From JAYPHU01 sp964611435 (lineage in GTDB: Bacteria; Pseudomonadota; Alphaproteobacteria; Rhodospirillales; UBA2165): 64,000 nucleotides of DNA. Made by a program: the position numbers and the translations under genes. The notes beneath the pieces were generated by a model. It was not told the origin of the DNA. It ran no database searches and worked only from the letters and a program-made list of their open reading frames with translations. Position 1 is the first letter of the stretch; each line of letters starts with the position of its first letter. Positions 62,649-64,000 of the stretch are shown here, in pieces. The stretch spans positions 1 through 64,000 of the forward strand of contig CAZSXT010000011.1 of assembly GCA_964611435.1 (NCBI GenBank), read 5' to 3'.

Positions 62649-64000
62649 CATAGGGAATATTCCGCAGGCGTGTCATACGGGATATCCCAAATAACATTAA
62701 GGAGACGACCCAGAACCATAAATTGCCATGCCTGGCAAATATAGTTTGCCTATCTATCTTTGCTGGCAGAACCGAATCCAAGGCTTCCTGTGTCTCCAGT
62801 CCGCTGCGGATAACAACCCGCCCATACGCGTCAACAACACCACTGATGCCGGTGTTTGCGACCCGCACCAAGGGCAGGCCCTCTTCCACCGCGCGCAGCC
62901 GGGTCGCGGCGAAATGTTGGTACGGCCCCGAGGAAACGCCGAACCAGGCGTCATTGGTCAAGTTCAATAGCCAGCCGGGGCGCGGTCCCTCCGATTTGTC
63001 CGGCATTACCTTTCCGGGGAAAATCGCCTCGTAGCATATGAGCGGCACGACCGACGGCGCCCCGGGCACCTCAACCGCCCGTGGGCCGGGGCCGGGTGTA
63101 AAGTCCGTCCGGCCGCCGGTCAGACTGGAAATATTCAGATATTGGCGGAAGGGAACATATTCACCGAACGGCACCAAATGGTATTTGTCAAAGGTGGCCC
63201 TTATTCGCGCATCCGGGCCGACCACCTGGAAACTATTCCAAATTTGCCGGCGGCCGTTTTCCAATTTCTGCCGTGGGGCGCCGGTCAGGAGCGCGCCGCC
63301 TTTCGGAGCGGCGGCGGCGGCGACCCGTATGGCCTCGGGGATCGAGTCGAGGAAAAACGGCGTGGCGGTCTCCGGCCAGATCACATGGGTGGGCTGTGTC
63401 CCATTCGCGGCGGGCTTGAGGCTGAGGTCCAGCAGCGTATTGACGTGCCGTCCTCTCAGTTGCGGGTTCCATTTGTCCCGTTGAGCGATATTGGGTTGCA
63501 CCAGCCGCAGGCTCACCCCATCGACGGCTTTATGCCCGGCGTCAATCAGCCGCCAGACACCGCCAGCCCAAACAAACGCCAAAACAACCCAGGGCAGGCA
63601 AGCGGCCCAGACAACCGCTCTGCCTTTCCCGGCGAGCAGCGACGGGCTCGCCGCGGCAAGCACGGTGATCAAACTTAGGCCCAAAACCCCTGTCACCGAG
63701 GCCATCTGCAGCATGCTGTCGGACACGGTCCACACCGTGCCGATCAGGTTCCAGGGAAAGCCGGTCAGGGCCCAACCGCGCAACGCCTCGAACCCCGCCC
63801 AAGCAACCGCCAGCACCAGCACCCTGGCAACGCCCGCCGGCGCCAGGACAAACGCGGCCCAAACCGTTAATCCGGTATAAAGCGCAAGATAGGCGGACAG
63901 GCCGAAGATGGCGAAAGGGATCATCCAGGCAAACGTCGCCGCCTGAACCAAAAACGAAAATGTAATCCAATAAAGCCCGGCGACAAAAAAGCCGAGGCCG
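62629..64000 (-). CDS. lnt: Apolipoprotein N-acyltransferase, N-terminus beyond the window
   Basis: About 457 residues are visible and the frame is open to the last base (G-L-G-F-F-V-A-G-L-Y-W-I before the first visible Met), so the true start lies outside. Several membrane helices precede a periplasmic nitrilase-like domain: the Glu of V-I-W-P-E-T-A-T, Lys of D-K-Y-H-L-V-P-F-G-E-Y and Cys of V-P-L-I-C-Y-E form the catalytic triad. The enzyme adds the third acyl chain to outer-membrane lipoproteins in the inner membrane. Confidence 0.95.
   Translation of the reverse strand, partial: GLGFFVAGLYWITFSFLVQAATFAWMIPFAIFGLSAYLALYTGLTVWAAFVLAPAGVARVLVLAVAWAGFEALRGWALTGFPWNLIGTVWTVSDSMLQMASVTGVLGLSLITVLAAASPSLLAGKGRAVVWAACLPWVVLAFVWAGGVWRLIDAGHKAVDGVSLRLVQPNIAQRDKWNPQLRGRHVNTLLDLSLKPAANGTQPTHVIWPETATPFFLDSIPEAIRVAAAAAPKGGALLTGAPRQKLENGRRQIWNSFQVVGPDARIRATFDKYHLVPFGEYVPFRQYLNISSLTGGRTDFTPGPGPRAVEVPGAPSVVPLICYEAIFPGKVMPDKSEGPRPGWLLNLTNDAWFGVSSGPYQHFAATRLRAVEEGLPLVRVANTGISGVVDAYGRVVIRSGLETQEALDSVLPAKIDRQTIFARHGNLWFWVVSLMLFGISRMTRLRNIPYDTTLRA

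Overview
The window is a GC-rich (roughly 60% by eye) alphaproteobacterial chromosome segment. Evidence: lnt-xre-metK-trmB-rimP-nusA-ylxR-infB-rbfA-truB-rpsO-pnp in conserved order, irr next to fabA-fabB-fabI, a DUF3126 protein, a double-length dCTP deaminase, an A-type RNase P RNA, and mutM-rpsT-dnaA-dnaN-recF-gyrB beside ubiE-ubiB-coaBC-dut. A Rhodospirillales-like lineage in the broad sense fits, but I cannot place it further. No tRNA, rRNA, insertion sequence, prophage or CRISPR array was seen.

Layout. 1-8.6 kb is accessory: a truncated rhodanese, a luciferase-like flavin oxidoreductase divergent from a Rieske dioxygenase alpha / SDR / dioxygenase beta operon, then a convergent three-gene operon (QueG/reductive-dehalogenase-like Fe-S protein, acyl-CoA ligase with an extra N-terminal domain, GSCFA-domain protein). 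8.7-25.4 kb is mixed: a PleD-like diguanylate cyclase, rnpB, dienelactone hydrolase, dcd flanked by DnaA-box clusters, lsrF, a RhaD/SDR fusion, a DUF427-nucleotidyl cyclase fusion, a metallo-beta-lactamase-fold lipoprotein, an arylsulfotransferase-like protein, DUF3126, a DMT transporter, a GST-family gene with an in-frame UGA, a two-domain oxidoreductase and hldE. 25.4-34.5 kb carries a class A PBP, a pentapeptide protein and gyrB-recF-dnaN-dnaA. 35-43 kb has rpsT, mutM and the rightward genes ubiE, ubiB, coaBC, dut, rrf2, cysK, moeB. 43-47.5 kb has a hydroxyacid dehydrogenase, an SH3 protein and a rubrerythrin / Fe-S / DUF3501 stress cluster beside irr. 47.5-64 kb is the leftward fatty-acid (fabA-fabB-fabI) and translation/RNA block ending in lnt, which runs off the window.

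The most notable signal is the GST-family gene at 20890-21582. A good Shine-Dalgarno and ATG are followed by TGA exactly where the family has its catalytic Cys (Phe-Lys-Thr-UGA-Pro-Trp-Val-Gln-Arg), and a small stem-loop lies at bacterial SECIS distance. It is either a selenocysteine GST or a one-base pseudogene. Other points of interest are perfect DnaA boxes flanking dcd, the uncharacterised Fe-S/ligase/GSCFA operon, an orphan LsrF, an Irr-box-like sequence upstream of the rubrerythrin, and a near-perfect 25-bp inverted repeat built from the stop codons of hldE and the PBP gene.
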